A stretch of 64,000 bases of DNA from Ramazzottius varieornatus (lineage: Eukaryota > Tardigrada > Eutardigrada > Parachela > Ramazzottiidae), in contig BDGG01000004.1 in assembly GCA_001949185.1 (NCBI GenBank), forward strand, positions 149,620 to 213,619. Direction: 5' to 3'. A program made the position numbers and the translations under genes. Within the stretch, counting starts at the first letter, position 1, and every line of letters begins with the position of its first letter. Below, piece after piece: positions 1 to 11,900 of this stretch. A model generated the notes under the pieces. The model did not search any database and was not told the DNA's origin. It worked only from the letters and a program-made list of their open reading frames with translations.

Positions 1-1
1 G

Positions 2-1300
2 GAGGAAGCCGAGAAGATGGTCAACAATATCAGCCAGCTGAACGGGCAAACGTTTTGTACCACCCAGATCATCCGAACCACCATCGGTAATCTGCTGGCC
101 AGTATTCTGTTTGGAGAACGCTTCGACTATGACGACCCTGAGACGCACGCTTTCTTCAACAAAATGAACGCTGTCGTCCGCTATTTTGGTCCTTGCGGTA
201 TCTTGTAAGTGCAATTGATTCTGTTGAGAAAAATCTACTCTCCTTTGATTGCTCTGTTTACAGCGGAATTTGCCGTCTGTTATTAGGAACATCTTTCCAG
301 TGTTGCGCCACATCCCATCGATTGCCGCCAGCTTCCGTCTGGTCACCGATGCTTTGGACGGCGCCGGTCAATACATCAACCGCCTTATCAAGCATCGAGG
401 TGGTTCAACATACCCGAGAACCGTTTTCGACTACACGGACGCCTTCCTCAACGCCCAGGACAAGGAAAGGGAAATGTTCGGCAAACCGAAGCTCTTCACT
501 GATCAACAATATATGGGTTCAGCCCGCGAGCTGTTCTTTACCGGCTACGACACGACCACTTCGACGTTGAGATGGGTAAGCTTCCTGCATCCCGCGATCA
601 GCTCCACTGAAACTGAACGAACGTCCTCCGTTTCCCACGAGTAATACGAACCGTGCTTTTTCGCTATAGATTTTTCTTTACATCGGGTTGAACCCGGCAG
701 CCCAAGCTCGAATTCAACAGGAAATTGATGCGGTCGTCGGGTCCGGCCGACTACCAACCTGGGAAGATCAGAAGTCGATGCCGTTTACTACCGCCTGCAT
801 ATACGAAGTCCAGCGACTAGCCAACATCGCTCCCTTATCGCTCCCCCATCGAGCAATCGACGACACTGAACTTGGTGGATACTTTATTCCCAAGGATGCT
901 TGGATCTTTACCAACATGTGGTCTGTCCACCGCGATGAATCAAAGTGGGAAGACGCAACCGTCTTTCGACCGGAAAGATTCTTGACAGCTGACGGAAAGG
1001 AGCTCGTTCTTCCCAACCACTTCATCCCGTATTCCATTGGTAAGCGAGTTGCACCACAACACCGGAGCTGTGTACGCTGCTTTGCTTTTGCCCTTAGAAT
1101 GACAATTGTCTCTGATTGCAGGAAAACGCTCTTGCCCGGGGGAAAGCCTGGCCAAAATGGCCTTGTTTCTCATTTTCGCCTCGGTTCTTCAACGCTTCAG
1201 CCTGAGCGTGGACAAACCGGAGTCGGTGGACATGTCGCCAGTGAACGGGATCACGCTGGACACCCACGAATATTTCCTTACTGCTGTTCCTCGAACTTGA
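2..1300 (+). CDS. Cytochrome P450, CYP2 clan, 3' part (join <2..204, 287..575, 670..1039, 1122..1300)
   Basis: A haem-thiolate monooxygenase cut off by the left window edge; such enzymes normally sit on the ER membrane and oxidise small lipophilic substrates. Visible in order: an I-helix motif FFTGYDTTTSTL; the K-helix ExxR in YEVQR; the PERF-type FRPERF; and the Cys-ligand loop YSIGKRSCPG, where the usual leading Phe is Tyr. It ends DTHEYFLTAVPRT. Introns of 82, 94 and 82 bp have GT-AG ends, and phases match if exon 2 starts at 287 after ttattag; an alternative acceptor at 263 would break frame. All catalytic motifs are intact, so it is probably functional. The N-terminal anchor and about 180-200 residues lie outside the window. 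The substrate cannot be told from sequence. Confidence 0.93.
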
Positions 1301-2600
1301 TCAACTGCAGATTTCTTCGAAAACTAGTTTTGTTCTCGAGGGTTTAGTATGCATCCGTTGATTGTCAGGAGTCTACTTGAGCTATTTATATGAGCGCACA
1401 AACTGAAATGCTTTTACGTCGAACTGTGTTCTGTAGTACTATCAATAACAGGCTCTGACTTTCCTCGATTAATGGACAAGTCACAACGGCTCCATGTTTT
1501 GATACCATAGGTAACAAATCTCAGTGCGGTACGTAACTCGAGCTGCGAAGGATAGCAGGAAATTGAGTAACTATGGTGCCGGTGTCCGGGTGGGAAATTA
1601 TCGACTTCCCGACTTTTGGGTTCTCGATCCGTTTGTCACAAAGCGTTAATTGAACGGAATATGGCATGGACTACTGCATCAAGGAGACAAGGTGGACATT
1701 TTCACGGCGATTGTCAGTTCCCGAACGATTGACCTTGGTCGTGCCACTTCTACGGGGCGCTTGGTCAAACCTGGTACCAGCTGCAGTTTTTCATTGCATT
1801 TTCTTTGACGTACTTCATTCAATTTCTCAAGCTGCGTCCAAGAAGCAAAAGCATGTTTCGACATGATGCAAGATGGCTTGGAATCTTTATCGGTCTGACT
1901 TCCAGTAGGGGGAAACTGTTTGGCACAGGTGAAAAGCTCTCTCACAACCCAAACTCGAGTAACGAAATCGAACTTAATTTCAACAGATCTAGAATCATAT
2001 ATAGTCTATTTTTCTGTTTAGCCCTTCCATAGAATAACTTACAACGTCTGATTCTACCATACATACTACCTTTCAAGCAATTATCTAGTAGACTGATCAT
2101 TGTTTTACAGTATTTGATATTGGCCTCAATACTAACAGCGGAGAAGGAAAAGAAGAATTTCAAAGGCTGCCTACAAGTAGCAAAAGTTGTTGCCTAAATC
2201 GACGTGCTCCGCTTTGACAAAAAGCAGTCATGGGGTCGACACTTGCACGACCGAATATGACGTTCTGCACGATGGGAAAGAGCATTGTTTGGGCTACTTG
2301 TCCATACGTTCTTCTTAAAAGCGATCTTTACCAGGGCGCTATAATTTGAAGAGTTGGTGGCAAGTTTGACCAAACGCCCTGTAGCTTACTGTATAGATAG
2401 GGCTTGTGCGTGATACGAGATAGAATATCCGTGAGGAGTCAGCATATTGTGCTCGAAAGTATGCTTGGGGCTTCTTGTCACAAAACCTTAAAACTGTCTT
2501 TTGTTTCGGAAACCATTTCTAGAAGTATTAATTGGTACCGTTAAAGGCCAGCAGGTACGAAGCAGCGCCCTACTGGGATAGGTTATGTTGGCCTGCATTA
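1301..2600. other. Intergenic, nothing recognised
   Basis: No exon with convincing splice sites or family similarity, no tandem array and no clear inverted repeat. It holds the 3' flank of the P450 and the 5' flank of the lectin relic. Confidence 0.5.
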
Positions 2601-2601
2601 A

Positions 2602-3721
2602 CACACGCTCTTCGGCAGCAGGTGCGTTATATCATACTGCGTTTTCGTCCTCGTATGTCTCTTCCAGCTGTCCATAGCCTCGTCAAACTTCGAAGATTAT
2701 CCCGAACTAAATTTCTGTGATGATTGCTACCAGTCGCAGACACTTCCCTCGGAGGCCGAAAAGGCAGTGTTGTACTACCTTGCATGCGACCATCATTGTC
2801 TTCGGTACAGCTAAGGTGGATGTTCAGGCCTCTACGTCTCCAAAAATGTCCAGGGTTCCCCGGTCTCAAACGAATCTGTTCCAATCACTGTGCAAGATCT
2901 GTTCCCATCACTGTGCAAGATTCTACGAATAACTAAGATCACCGCAGACAGCAACGTCCCTAACACCTTCACGGCAGAATGGTGCATCTTCACAACGGAA
3001 TGTGCGTACGGTCAACGAATCAACATCCGGAAAGCCAACTGGGGACTACAGGACAAGCAAGTCAACGCCACCGGGATACTGTCGACCTACTGTGACGGCA
3101 GCAGTGTTTGCTGCTTCGATGTCGACATTGTCCATCCTCTCGATAGCGACCCTGTTGTTAATTCGTTCGGCAAACGAACTTGACGTTTCATATACCTGCT
3201 TGCTAAAGGTAAATCATCAATTCGCTTTTTTGAACCGCTGACCGTTTTAACACTGCACAGTTTCTTTATTCGGTCATGTTACTGTACGTTACTGTTTTGG
3301 AGGAAAAGCGGCACGTTCAACGCCGAAGATTGTCGTTCAGGAACGAACGAACGAACGAACGTACGTCTCTGCTCTCCGATGTCCGGTTGACCAGAAAGCG
3401 GATCTGCTGAAGGCTACCTACGGATACGGATGCAAGTTTGCGGATGCGACCCAGAAGCTATGCGACAAGTTTCCCAACGGTACATGCATCTTCGAGGTCT
3501 CCAGTGTCGAGGATCACAACTTTGGACAAGCCAAGGTCCTGACAGACGAATATAGATCCAACAACGGAGAGACCACCCGCAAGCAACTTCCTCAACCACC
3601 CAGAGATCGTACGAAATGGAACGAGCTGCCAGAGATGACTTTTACGAATAATCGGTCCGCGATTTTCGGAAACTCTAGACAGCACAATTGTTTACTGCTG
3701 ATAATGAAGTACGGGACCTAG
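2602..3721 (+). pseudogene. Secreted SUEL/galactose-binding-lectin-like gene relic
   Basis: A single reading frame with protein-like content runs from 2602 to 3183. It starts with a hydrophobic, signal-peptide-like stretch (VFVLVCLFQLSIA) but has no ATG. A Cys-rich segment (CDDCYQSQTLPS) follows, then an in-frame TAA at 2812-2814. The frame then enters a lectin-like domain: CAYGQRINIRKANWG, then CDGSSVCCFDV. The expected domain end (ELDVSYTC) is present but one base out of frame near 3171-3175, as if one C had been added. A good donor follows at 3209. The exon 3395-3721, joined in phase 0, gives a second lectin-like half (KATYGYGC, then CIFEVSSVEDHNFGQAKVL) and a stop. Alternatively, ATG 3119 with its hydrophobic leader plus the 3395 exon makes a short secreted protein. 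Galactose-binding lectin domains (PF02140) are usually extracellular. Assembly error is an alternative to decay. Confidence 0.6.
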
Positions 3722-4235
3722 TGATTATAAGATAAGTGAGAAAGGAAGAACAGAATGCAACCATTGATGCGACAACAATCAGTACAGGATCACAACCGGA
3801 CGTTTCTGACTCTGTATGGATTAGAGAAAAAATGTCAGCACTGAATGATATTCTCGATGAGAAGAACGCAGCACAGGTAGAGGACCGAATTAAAAGAAAA
3901 GATGACGAAGGAAGTAAATCAGGTCCTGACATCCGAAGTCCAGGAACTCCAGTCCACATACAGTATTCCACCCACAAGTCTCCCAAGGCAGCACAGTCGC
4001 TAGCAGGTTGCTGGTCGCTCTCTTTGATGTCAGAAACACCGTTCGAAAGCTAAACCATAGTCTAAGCTAAGCATGAACTATAAGAATTGCAGGAGCATAA
4101 TAAGTTACAGTATGATCAATAACGGTAAAACGTGATCTCGTAATATATTTCAAAAACAGTAAAAACATGAACACCACTATGGTCCGAATGAAGTAGAATC
4201 ATTTTTCTTCAAGATTGTTTTTGGTGAAGTGAAAA

Positions 4236-5066
4236 CTATTCGAGAGCGCTGAGCATCAGCAGCTGCTTCAGCACCCTGTTTTGCGACGTCTCCCGAATTT
4301 CACCGGCTAAAAACATTTCATCAACCACGGAATACACCTGCAACCGGAAGTCATCTAGTTAGCAAATCAACAGTGCTCTGTAGTTGGCCATGGTATAACA
4401 GACCGTGATTTGCAACATCGCATAACACCGAAGTAGGAGGGAGAAAGCCTACCTTGTAAAAGTTGAAGACGAGATCAAGCTCGCAGACATTGTGGAAGTA
4501 TTCATTAAGCACCTCCACAAAGTTGTGGATGGCTTCCAAGTAGGCCAAATTGTTGTCCCCAATGTCCACGCATATGCAGAAGTAAAGGCCGGCATATCGC
4601 CGATAAATGATCTTGAAGCTTCGGAACTGCAAACAAGAGAACAAGGCGTGAAACCGTCCAATCGATAAAGTGTCACAACACTTCCGGTGCGCCGGACAGT
4701 ATATTGAAGTACGACAGGGAGGAGTTGTACACAGCACGCAAGCTAAAAAGACCCAGCGCACACCATCTGCGCGATTTTCTGACCAATCCTAAAATTTTAA
4801 TAATTCAAGCTCACCTCCACGAAATTCGTATGCTTGGCATCTCGGACAGTAACCAAAGCATGGACCTCTTCGATCAGCTTCTGCTTCTCGTCGTCATCAA
4901 AATGCATGTACCACTTGGCCAGCCGAGTCTTCCCCGCCCGGTTCTGGATGAGGATGAAACGAATCTACAGAAGAAACAGCAGACATGAAGGCCAGACAGT
5001 CATTCGATGTCACAACCAACAAACTGAATCACGACGACAACGAACGAGCTATTCTTGGCCTACCAT
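4236..5066 (-). CDS. AP2S1: AP-2 complex subunit sigma (complement join 4236..4337, 4453..4626, 4815..4964, 5064..5066)
   Basis: The small longin-fold subunit of the clathrin adaptor AP-2, which helps bind acidic dileucine cargo signals at the plasma membrane. Exon 1 carries only the ATG before a GT donor. Exon 2 encodes [19 protein letters not shown] onward to TNFVE. Exon 3 encodes [16 protein letters not shown] to FNFYK. Exon 4 encodes [19 protein letters not shown] to SALE and the stop. All phases match and the total is 142 residues, the same length as the vertebrate protein, with near-identical sequence. The three introns are 99, 188 and 115 bp. It is transcribed away from Sprouty's 3' end. 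I see no damage. This is one of the surest calls in the window. Confidence 0.98.
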
Positions 5067-5399
5067 CTTAAAAACTGCAGGGACATCTGTCTAAAGAAGA
5101 GATCCTTCTGCCAGGAGAGAGGAGATCGATAAACCCCTGAAGAGCAAACGTGAAGAATATTTTTTAAGTGGACCACGAGAATGATCCGACGACGTGCATG
5201 CGTTGTTGAATACGGCCTTGCACAAAGTATTTGTAGTGGCCATCAACTAATCAACCATAACCTCAAGGCAGTATTTGCCAATCAACGCCAAGCAAGCCAT
5301 ATTTAGCAGCTGGCCGGACCGACGAGCTTCACCCTACCGCTCAATCAGCAATCAATGCTCAGTTGCATGGCGCATGATGCCATGATTCGCATATGACAT

Positions 5400-5439
5400 G
5401 ACACGGCCTTGATAGTGAATTCTCTATCAAGGCCGTGTC
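5400..5439. repeat. Perfect 16-bp hairpin upstream of AP2S1
   Basis: Arms 5400-5415 and 5424-5439 (core ACACGGCCTTGATAG and its complement) flank an 8-base loop that contains GAATTC. It lies about 330 bp upstream of the AP2S1 ATG. It may be a regulatory palindrome, a small structured RNA or the remnant of an inverted-repeat element; no function is assigned. Confidence 0.85.
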
Positions 5440-7841
5440 GACAGTAAGGGTGAACGACCGCCTATTTCCGATCACTTGGCTCATGACGTAACTTCGCAGC
5501 GATAGGTTCGTAATGTGGCAGATGGCTCCACCGTATGGTTTGCATATCGTGGGTTCGCTACCTTCCAGCCGTCCCAGAAGAGCCGAAGTTTTGTTCACCA
5601 AGTTGTGTTCCAGGATTCAATCGCAGACCTCAGCATATCCTTAGCTCAGAACCCTTTAGCTCAGACTGCAACCAACGGGAGGGTCTCAAACGTTGTTTCA
5701 GCTTTGTATCGTACGTAGCGCTCAGTGACCAGTCGATCACGTAATGGTACTTCAACTCAGCTTGCAGTACCAGTCGGGCACTTGAGAGATTTCGTCTCGA
5801 CCAACCTGATCATATTTCGTCTTTCTACCATGCTCAGCCTTGTGGTAGTGTTGCTCAATAAGCTTGCATATCAGTCAACACTTTGCAAATGGCCTGTCTG
5901 AACTACAGTCCTAGCGACTATCTACAAATTCTCAATTGACAGAATTGACGGAAACAAGATTCTCCTTCAGCTGGCTAACCTTTGCCCCGAGTCCATATAG
6001 CACCGCGGCAATATTCGATGCTTGAGGGCAAGTTAATTTAGAAGATAACAAGACGTGCGAGGTACAAAGGACGAAAAGAGGGAAGGGCTGCGCGAGTAAC
6101 GACGAAGCTGGCCTTTGATAAACCGGTCGTGCTCCCCGTCCATTAACAAAGCATCCAAATCGCAAGTCGGAGCTTTGGCTATTTAAGAGCTTGAGTTAGC
6201 CGCTGGAGCGACTCTATCACATAGTAGCCGTGAAATATTGGTCATTTTCAAATTTAGATTGGATTTGAAGGAGGAAGGATGAATGGCTCTGGCAGAAAGA
6301 AGTTTTGAAATAATGGTCCTTGTCAAATTTAGATTGAAGTCGAAGGAGGAAGGAAGGACAAGTGCGACGGCTGGAGCCTGGAATGGTGCGAGAGGTCAAG
6401 CAGAAATCTTCTGATTTCCTGCATGAGGTAGCAGTCCAGTATGCCAGTCGCGAAGGTTCTCTCACGTCAACCGAGCGATGGACAAATGAGTTCAAGGAGA
6501 TTGTTACTCCAAGTGGCGCACATTCCCATTCAACTGCAATGGTATGACGCGCGGCACATGAGTTAACGATTTGGTTCAGTTCAATTGTCCGCGTCTCAAT
6601 TAAGAAAATTTCTGAAATTCGCGCATTGACTCGTGGTAAGCTGAAGTCGAGTTTGAACATTGCTTTATGAATTTCCTTCAACGCCCGATAACGTCAGAAA
6701 AAACTGTCTGGAAACTGTAAAAAAAATATGAAAGCTGCCCGCTTTGGTTTCAACAAGAATACAAAATCGGAAAAAAAATGTTTTCGTATAAAAAACATCG
6801 TTAATCATAAAACGATTGAAACTTAACTTCGTCGATTCACCTTAAATTACATCATGAAAACACGACTTCTGCAGACAGAGGGAAAAAATTTAATAAAAAC
6901 AGGCGATTACAGCCCAACAAGACTGTAAAATCACACTTCAAAGAGAAGGAAGGGAAGTTCTTGATGGCCTTTGGGTGGAAGTTGCTTGTTGACTGCTTGA
7001 ATGCACTTGTTGCGGTCGGATTATTCTCGTAGGAAGGAATTACTTAAAGACAACATGCTGGCAAATGTGTCAAACAGATGTGGAAGGCACATTCGTCTCT
7101 TCGGAACATTGTGGCATAGCGAGACATTTCTTGATGAACAGACAAGGTCAGCTATTGATGAATATTCAAACGCTAAAGCATTGCTCATGTTTATTTCCAT
7201 AACATGCCATAGGATAACGCGACTTGTCAGGCAGGAAGGACACAAAATTGCCGGCTAGAGAAACGAGTAACCGGAACGTGATCGCCTATCACGTTTGATA
7301 AACATCTCATTTCCTCCTCGAGACATTTTCGTTGCCTTGCTCCAACCTCCACTCCAATTTCCTTCTTTCCAATACACCGACCATGCTGCGCTGTCCTCCC
7401 TCTTCTGAGATCACTGTGCTGCTGCGCTTTCCATTCCAAAGTGTTGAGCCATCAAAGACTAAACTTTGTCCACCGTTTTCTCGCCCTATAAAACAGAAAG
7501 AAGATCGATCAGAACCCGAGAACTTGGCATTCAATCAAGACCCTAAATCAATTGCACAAAATCTGAAGACCCACCAAATCAATCAAACATCAAATGGAAG
7601 CTTGGCAAACAAACTCGCCCAGATCGCTTTGCCAAGTACCGCACGTTTTCCTTGATACAAGGTGGAAGCGTCCGCCACTTGAGAAAACAACCTTGCCGAG
7701 GTTGTCCACCGAGCTCCCCAAATAAAGACTGCATTAAACCAAGATTCAAAAACCTGCATTCGTCGTGTCAACCATTTGAATGATGTACTCACCGTTAAAA
7801 CCGGCTGAAGACTGAAAGACACGGTTTCATCCTTCCAAAAC
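5440..7841. other. Intergenic region with an imperfect tandem duplication
   Basis: No recognised gene. Two imperfect copies of a roughly 75-bp unit start near 6232 and 6306, each carrying TCAAATTTAGATTG and GAAGGAGGAAGG. The stretch about 6700-6900 is A/T-rich with several A-runs. The rest is probably the upstream region of AP2S1 and the 3' flank of Sprouty. Confidence 0.45.
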
Positions 7842-8807
7842 TCAACTCTTTCCAACCGAAGTCATTCTTTTGGCCTGTCCTGGCCTCCTTTCAAGCACTG
7901 GCGATGGAAACCTGGGCTTGAGCGGTCGATTAGACGCCACCGGTGATGAATCAAGCGACGTTGATGGCGAGCTCGTTAGGCTCTGCACATAGTCCCTCCG
8001 TGGGGAACACCGACATCCGGTCAGGTGGTAATTCCCATAGGCTTCCTCCACCAGCTTCTCCGCTCCTTTCAGTGGCCAGTAACACATCAAGCAAGGCATA
8101 CACGTGAGGGAAAAAAGCGTCATCCAGGACCAGCGCTGGCAGCACTTGGAAGTCCCAAAGCAGGAACAAGGATCGTCAGTGGCTTCATTCTCAACGTTCG
8201 TACAATGATACAAGAAGGCTTTCACCCCACAAAGACAACTTAAGGCTTCCACCACGTTATCCCCCGAACATTTGACCGATCCGCCGCATATCCACGTTGA
8301 AGGAAGCTTCCTCGGCGTGGTACACGCCGAACACTGGCACTTTCCGCATTCAGGGCAAATGATCGTTTGGAAGTTTTCACCAGTTTTAACTTCCTCTTTC
8401 TTGACTTCCTTCTTCTGCACTGCTGTACTTTCCTCCTTCACCTTCTCTTCCCACTTCTTCTGTAGTTCTTTTGGATCTTTCAAGTGGCCATGAATGGCGC
8501 AAGGAGGTTTCTTGCGAAGGGGGTCGGACGACGAAGACGACTCTTTCGGCGGCAGCTTCGGTTGATCGTTGATAACGTATTGATTGGCTCTGGCTTTGCT
8601 GAGGTCGTGGTGTTCGTCATGGCTCTTCTGGCCACAGTCCGCGGGGCGCTCCAACAGGCCGTGCCATCCACCCCCGTTATGGCTAGGGGTCTTCAGCGGC
8701 AACTTGGGGGCATCAACGTATTCATTACCATAACGGTCATTGTGAGGGCGAGGTTGTTCCAGTCGCACTGGGAGAGGGGGCCGTTGATTGTTTGATCGGC
8801 TATGCAT
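7842..8807 (-). CDS. spry: Sprouty homologue, receptor tyrosine kinase feedback inhibitor
   Basis: Sprouty proteins are induced by and dampen FGF/EGF-Ras-MAPK signalling, docking at membranes through a palmitoylated Cys-rich domain. The product is 321 residues in one uninterrupted exon. A conserved N-terminal tyrosine motif, GNEYVDAP (Tyr about 30), matches the phospho-site that binds Cbl-type SH2 domains in other Sproutys. A charged Lys/Glu stretch lies near residues 115-145. The C-terminal Cys-rich Sprouty domain spans about residues 151-267: CPECGKCQCSAC, TPRKLPSTWIC, DPCSCFGTSKCCQRWS, CMPCLMCYWPLKG, LTGCRC. A Ser/Pro/Arg tail follows. I chose ATG 8807 because it is the first Met; the frame upstream stays open but meets a stop near 8925, and a CAG acceptor at about 8946 suggests a spliced 5' UTR. 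No EVH1 domain is present, so it is Sprouty rather than Spred. Confidence 0.95.
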   Translation of the reverse strand: MHSRSNNQRPPLPVRLEQPRPHNDRYGNEYVDAPKLPLKTPSHNGGGWHGLLERPADCGQKSHDEHHDLSKARANQYVINDQPKLPPKESSSSSDPLRKKPPCAIHGHLKDPKELQKKWEEKVKEESTAVQKKEVKKEEVKTGENFQTIICPECGKCQCSACTTPRKLPSTWICGGSVKCSGDNVVEALSCLCGVKAFLYHCTNVENEATDDPCSCFGTSKCCQRWSWMTLFSLTCMPCLMCYWPLKGAEKLVEEAYGNYHLTGCRCSPRRDYVQSLTSSPSTSLDSSPVASNRPLKPRFPSPVLERRPGQAKRMTSVGKS

Positions 8808-8949
8808 TGCATCCTTCAAACAAATGTCGCGACTTCCTTCTTGCTCTTTCAGTGCGTATGCTGGCTGTCTTTCCGGGCGTTGGAAATGATGGATGAAATC
8901 AGAGAACCGACGCGATGATTATCGGCGAGACGTCAATAGTCCAGCCTGA

Positions 8950-11900
8950 AAATGAGACAAAAGGCAGACCGTTAATTAAGTTTCTAATTCCGCCCTCCTT
9001 TCCAGGTTGGGCCTTCGCTCCTTTAGGATGAAAGAACGGAAACGACTGGGTAGGAATTTAACGGCCAAAAGGTGCAATTGAAAGAATGGGCACTTTTCGC
9101 ATCTTGATTCAAGGCGCGATTCCCTCTAAACGACCGTAGGCTAGAGAAAATGAGGCTTCCTTGCGAACCCGCCAAACATATCACAAATTTTTACTGGATA
9201 AAAATACCGGTCTTGGTTTTTTGAGCTTCATTGCAAAGAGGTATTACCGAGCTATTTTTAGGCTTTTTAACGCCCAAAGAGTTTTATGAGTCAGGCGGAA
9301 GAACTGTGAGTCTTTATTTCCAAGACGTCTGCTCTTCAAAGAATTTGGCGACGTCAACGAAAACTGAGCTCTTCTGCGCGACACAGATCTCCTCCTCGTG
9401 TAATCCTATTAGCAAACATGATGCTATTGGCCTTTCTCAGCAAGAAAAATTATCCCCTGATGAGAATCTGTCATCTCGTCAAAAAACAGTGAAAGAAACG
9501 GAAAATCATACGCCTCAACGCTAAAGGCGAGCATATACTGACTTTTCAAAATTCTCAAAGTGGAAATGAAAGACGAATCCATGAGAGAAACTCGGAAACG
9601 AATCGGGAAGACAATGACAAGATAAAACATTCTTGAAACCAATTATCGCATTTCACAAGCAGTTTTAGACTTTCTGAAATCCTGAATTTTTGAAAAGATT
9701 TCTCTTTTTCAAGGTTTCATGGACAATAGTCATTTAAACTTGGGCCGCGAGGTGAGAAGGGATATCCTGTTTGGCTGTCCCATAATCTCACAGCACAAAA
9801 AGCCTGAAGGCGGATATCCTTCCGTCGTAACTGTCAAATTTGTCTGTAAAGCCCGCGTGCAGAATTTGAGTGATTTCTTCCTTCTTAGACAAATTCTTGC
9901 AGTGGTGTTTCTGTTTCTCGTCTCGCAAGCTCTCACACGGAACCGTTTACTAGCTATAAATACCACAGCACGCTTTCAAGCCGGATGTTTCAGCTTGATC
10001 TAACGCGAACAAAGCTGCGGTACAATTTGCGAAGCTTTCTGAACAAATCTATCAAGCAGCAAAACCGGTTTTCCAGAAGTTAATCTTCCGAGATTTCAAC
10101 TTCAAACTATTAAAGCGCAACCTCCAAAACTAGTTAACCAGTGTCCGATCCACAGGAAACACGAGGAAGACCTAAAGAAAAGAAATCCACGGAAGCGTTG
10201 TTCTTCCGATTCGAAGAGAGAAATCTTTGATTGCTCTCCGATGTAATTCCATTCTCTCATCGGGAGAGGCTTGTTTGCTCTAACCGGCCCTTTATTCCTC
10301 CATCCTTTTCATTGCGAGCTGAAGAATAAACGCGGCGATACATTTCACAGGAAAGGGCGAAGAGAGAGAAGGGACAGCTTTCAAAGGAGAACTTTACCTA
10401 TTTAGACATTGTCCATTCCCTTCCTTCCATTCGATATCGCGTCCAAACGACCGTCGATAAATCCTTTCTTCAGCCTCCTTTTGTGCCCATCCCCTGCCAA
10501 ACAGGTTAGCCTGGTTTCTGCCGCGGATATTATTCAAGTGATGATGAAAGCCAAAACCAGGAACAAGTCGTCAAACCACTCTCGGGGAAGATCTCTCGAT
10601 GAAACCTCAGATTTCGCCATAACATACGCACCCTCAATCAATTTGACATACTGGCAGATCAATCAACTAGACTAGTCGCATTGAGAGCCACGTCCAACAA
10701 ATGAGGAGCTTGACGTCATCAACGGAACCGAAAGCCAGAGGCACCGTCGTTACGTCATCGACCGCAGTCCAATCGGTAAGCCTCCACAAAGTCAATTTTC
10801 AAATTTCAGCCGAACAGAATATCATTCCATGACGTCCTGATGAATCCCGGTTGACCAATGGCTATCAATACGTCATAGGACTTTCTTCTACGGCCTATGT
10901 TGTTGGAAGTTATAACACGGCACTACGCAATCAATCAACAATCTACCGAATCAGGATTCAGGAACGATCCAAGCGAAGCGGTGTTTGGAACGTACGTTGT
11001 TCCAATAGATTCTACAATTTCGTTCTCTCTCACCGCCACACATCGGAATAACCAGCGCACCTTTTGGCCATAAAACACAAGAAGGAATTTCACTTCTCAC
11101 CTTGTTAAGAAACGGTGGCGGTGCAGCGAACGATCCGCGGTCTTTCCGTCCGAGCGTAATCCATTGAGAGTAGGGCGTATAAAATTCCGGCTTCCAAATT
11201 CCCGGCGATAATCCCCGAGTATCGTGCTTGACCTGGTGTTGTAAAAGAGGTTCCGTGCTGACGGTATTGGAAATTGAAGGCAGGAAATAGCAACAGCGCA
11301 CGAAGACAACAGCGCACGAAGACAGCAGCGCTAGCAGTGACGATTGTGAAACGAGCAGAAATGCCAGCAGGCAAAGTCAGCGCATGCTGCACTTGTTCGT
11401 GTATCCGCTTCGTTATCCGACCCAAGACTGCGCGCTACGTTATCAGGGCAGTGCTGATGCGATAAAAGGGGTGAGTCAGCCTCGACCGTTTCTCTGAATG
11501 AAAACCGCTACCACGGCCCCGCCCGCCATTAGACCGCTTGACCAATGACGCTGACCACCCGACCGAGAACCTGTTTGATGCGCAGCTGTCTACCGCGCGG
11601 CTTTGTTCCGGCAGGTCAGGTGCACCGCGCATTCGCACTCTTATGCGAAGCAACTTGCGCACTTACTCGCAAACTATTCCCGTGGGTCCTCGCAGGTCTC
11701 TCGAGCAACTAGTGAGCGCCCTCGAGTGATAATCTGCGATAGACGACAGCATAGACAATGACGGTCAATATGGCGAGGAGGGATCGCTCCTACGGGTAAT
11801 CTTGGCAGTAGGACCAGTGCCCACAGGTGAGCGACCTGTGGGCTGTTATCGGGCATTACACAGTATGGCCAAACAGGTGTGGCCAAGCCCATTAACTTTT

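Noticed and set aside
3736-4053. 105-codon plus-strand frame between the lectin relic and AP2S1
   Set aside because: No start ATG at the beginning, no similarity, and it runs into the 3' side of AP2S1; not supported.
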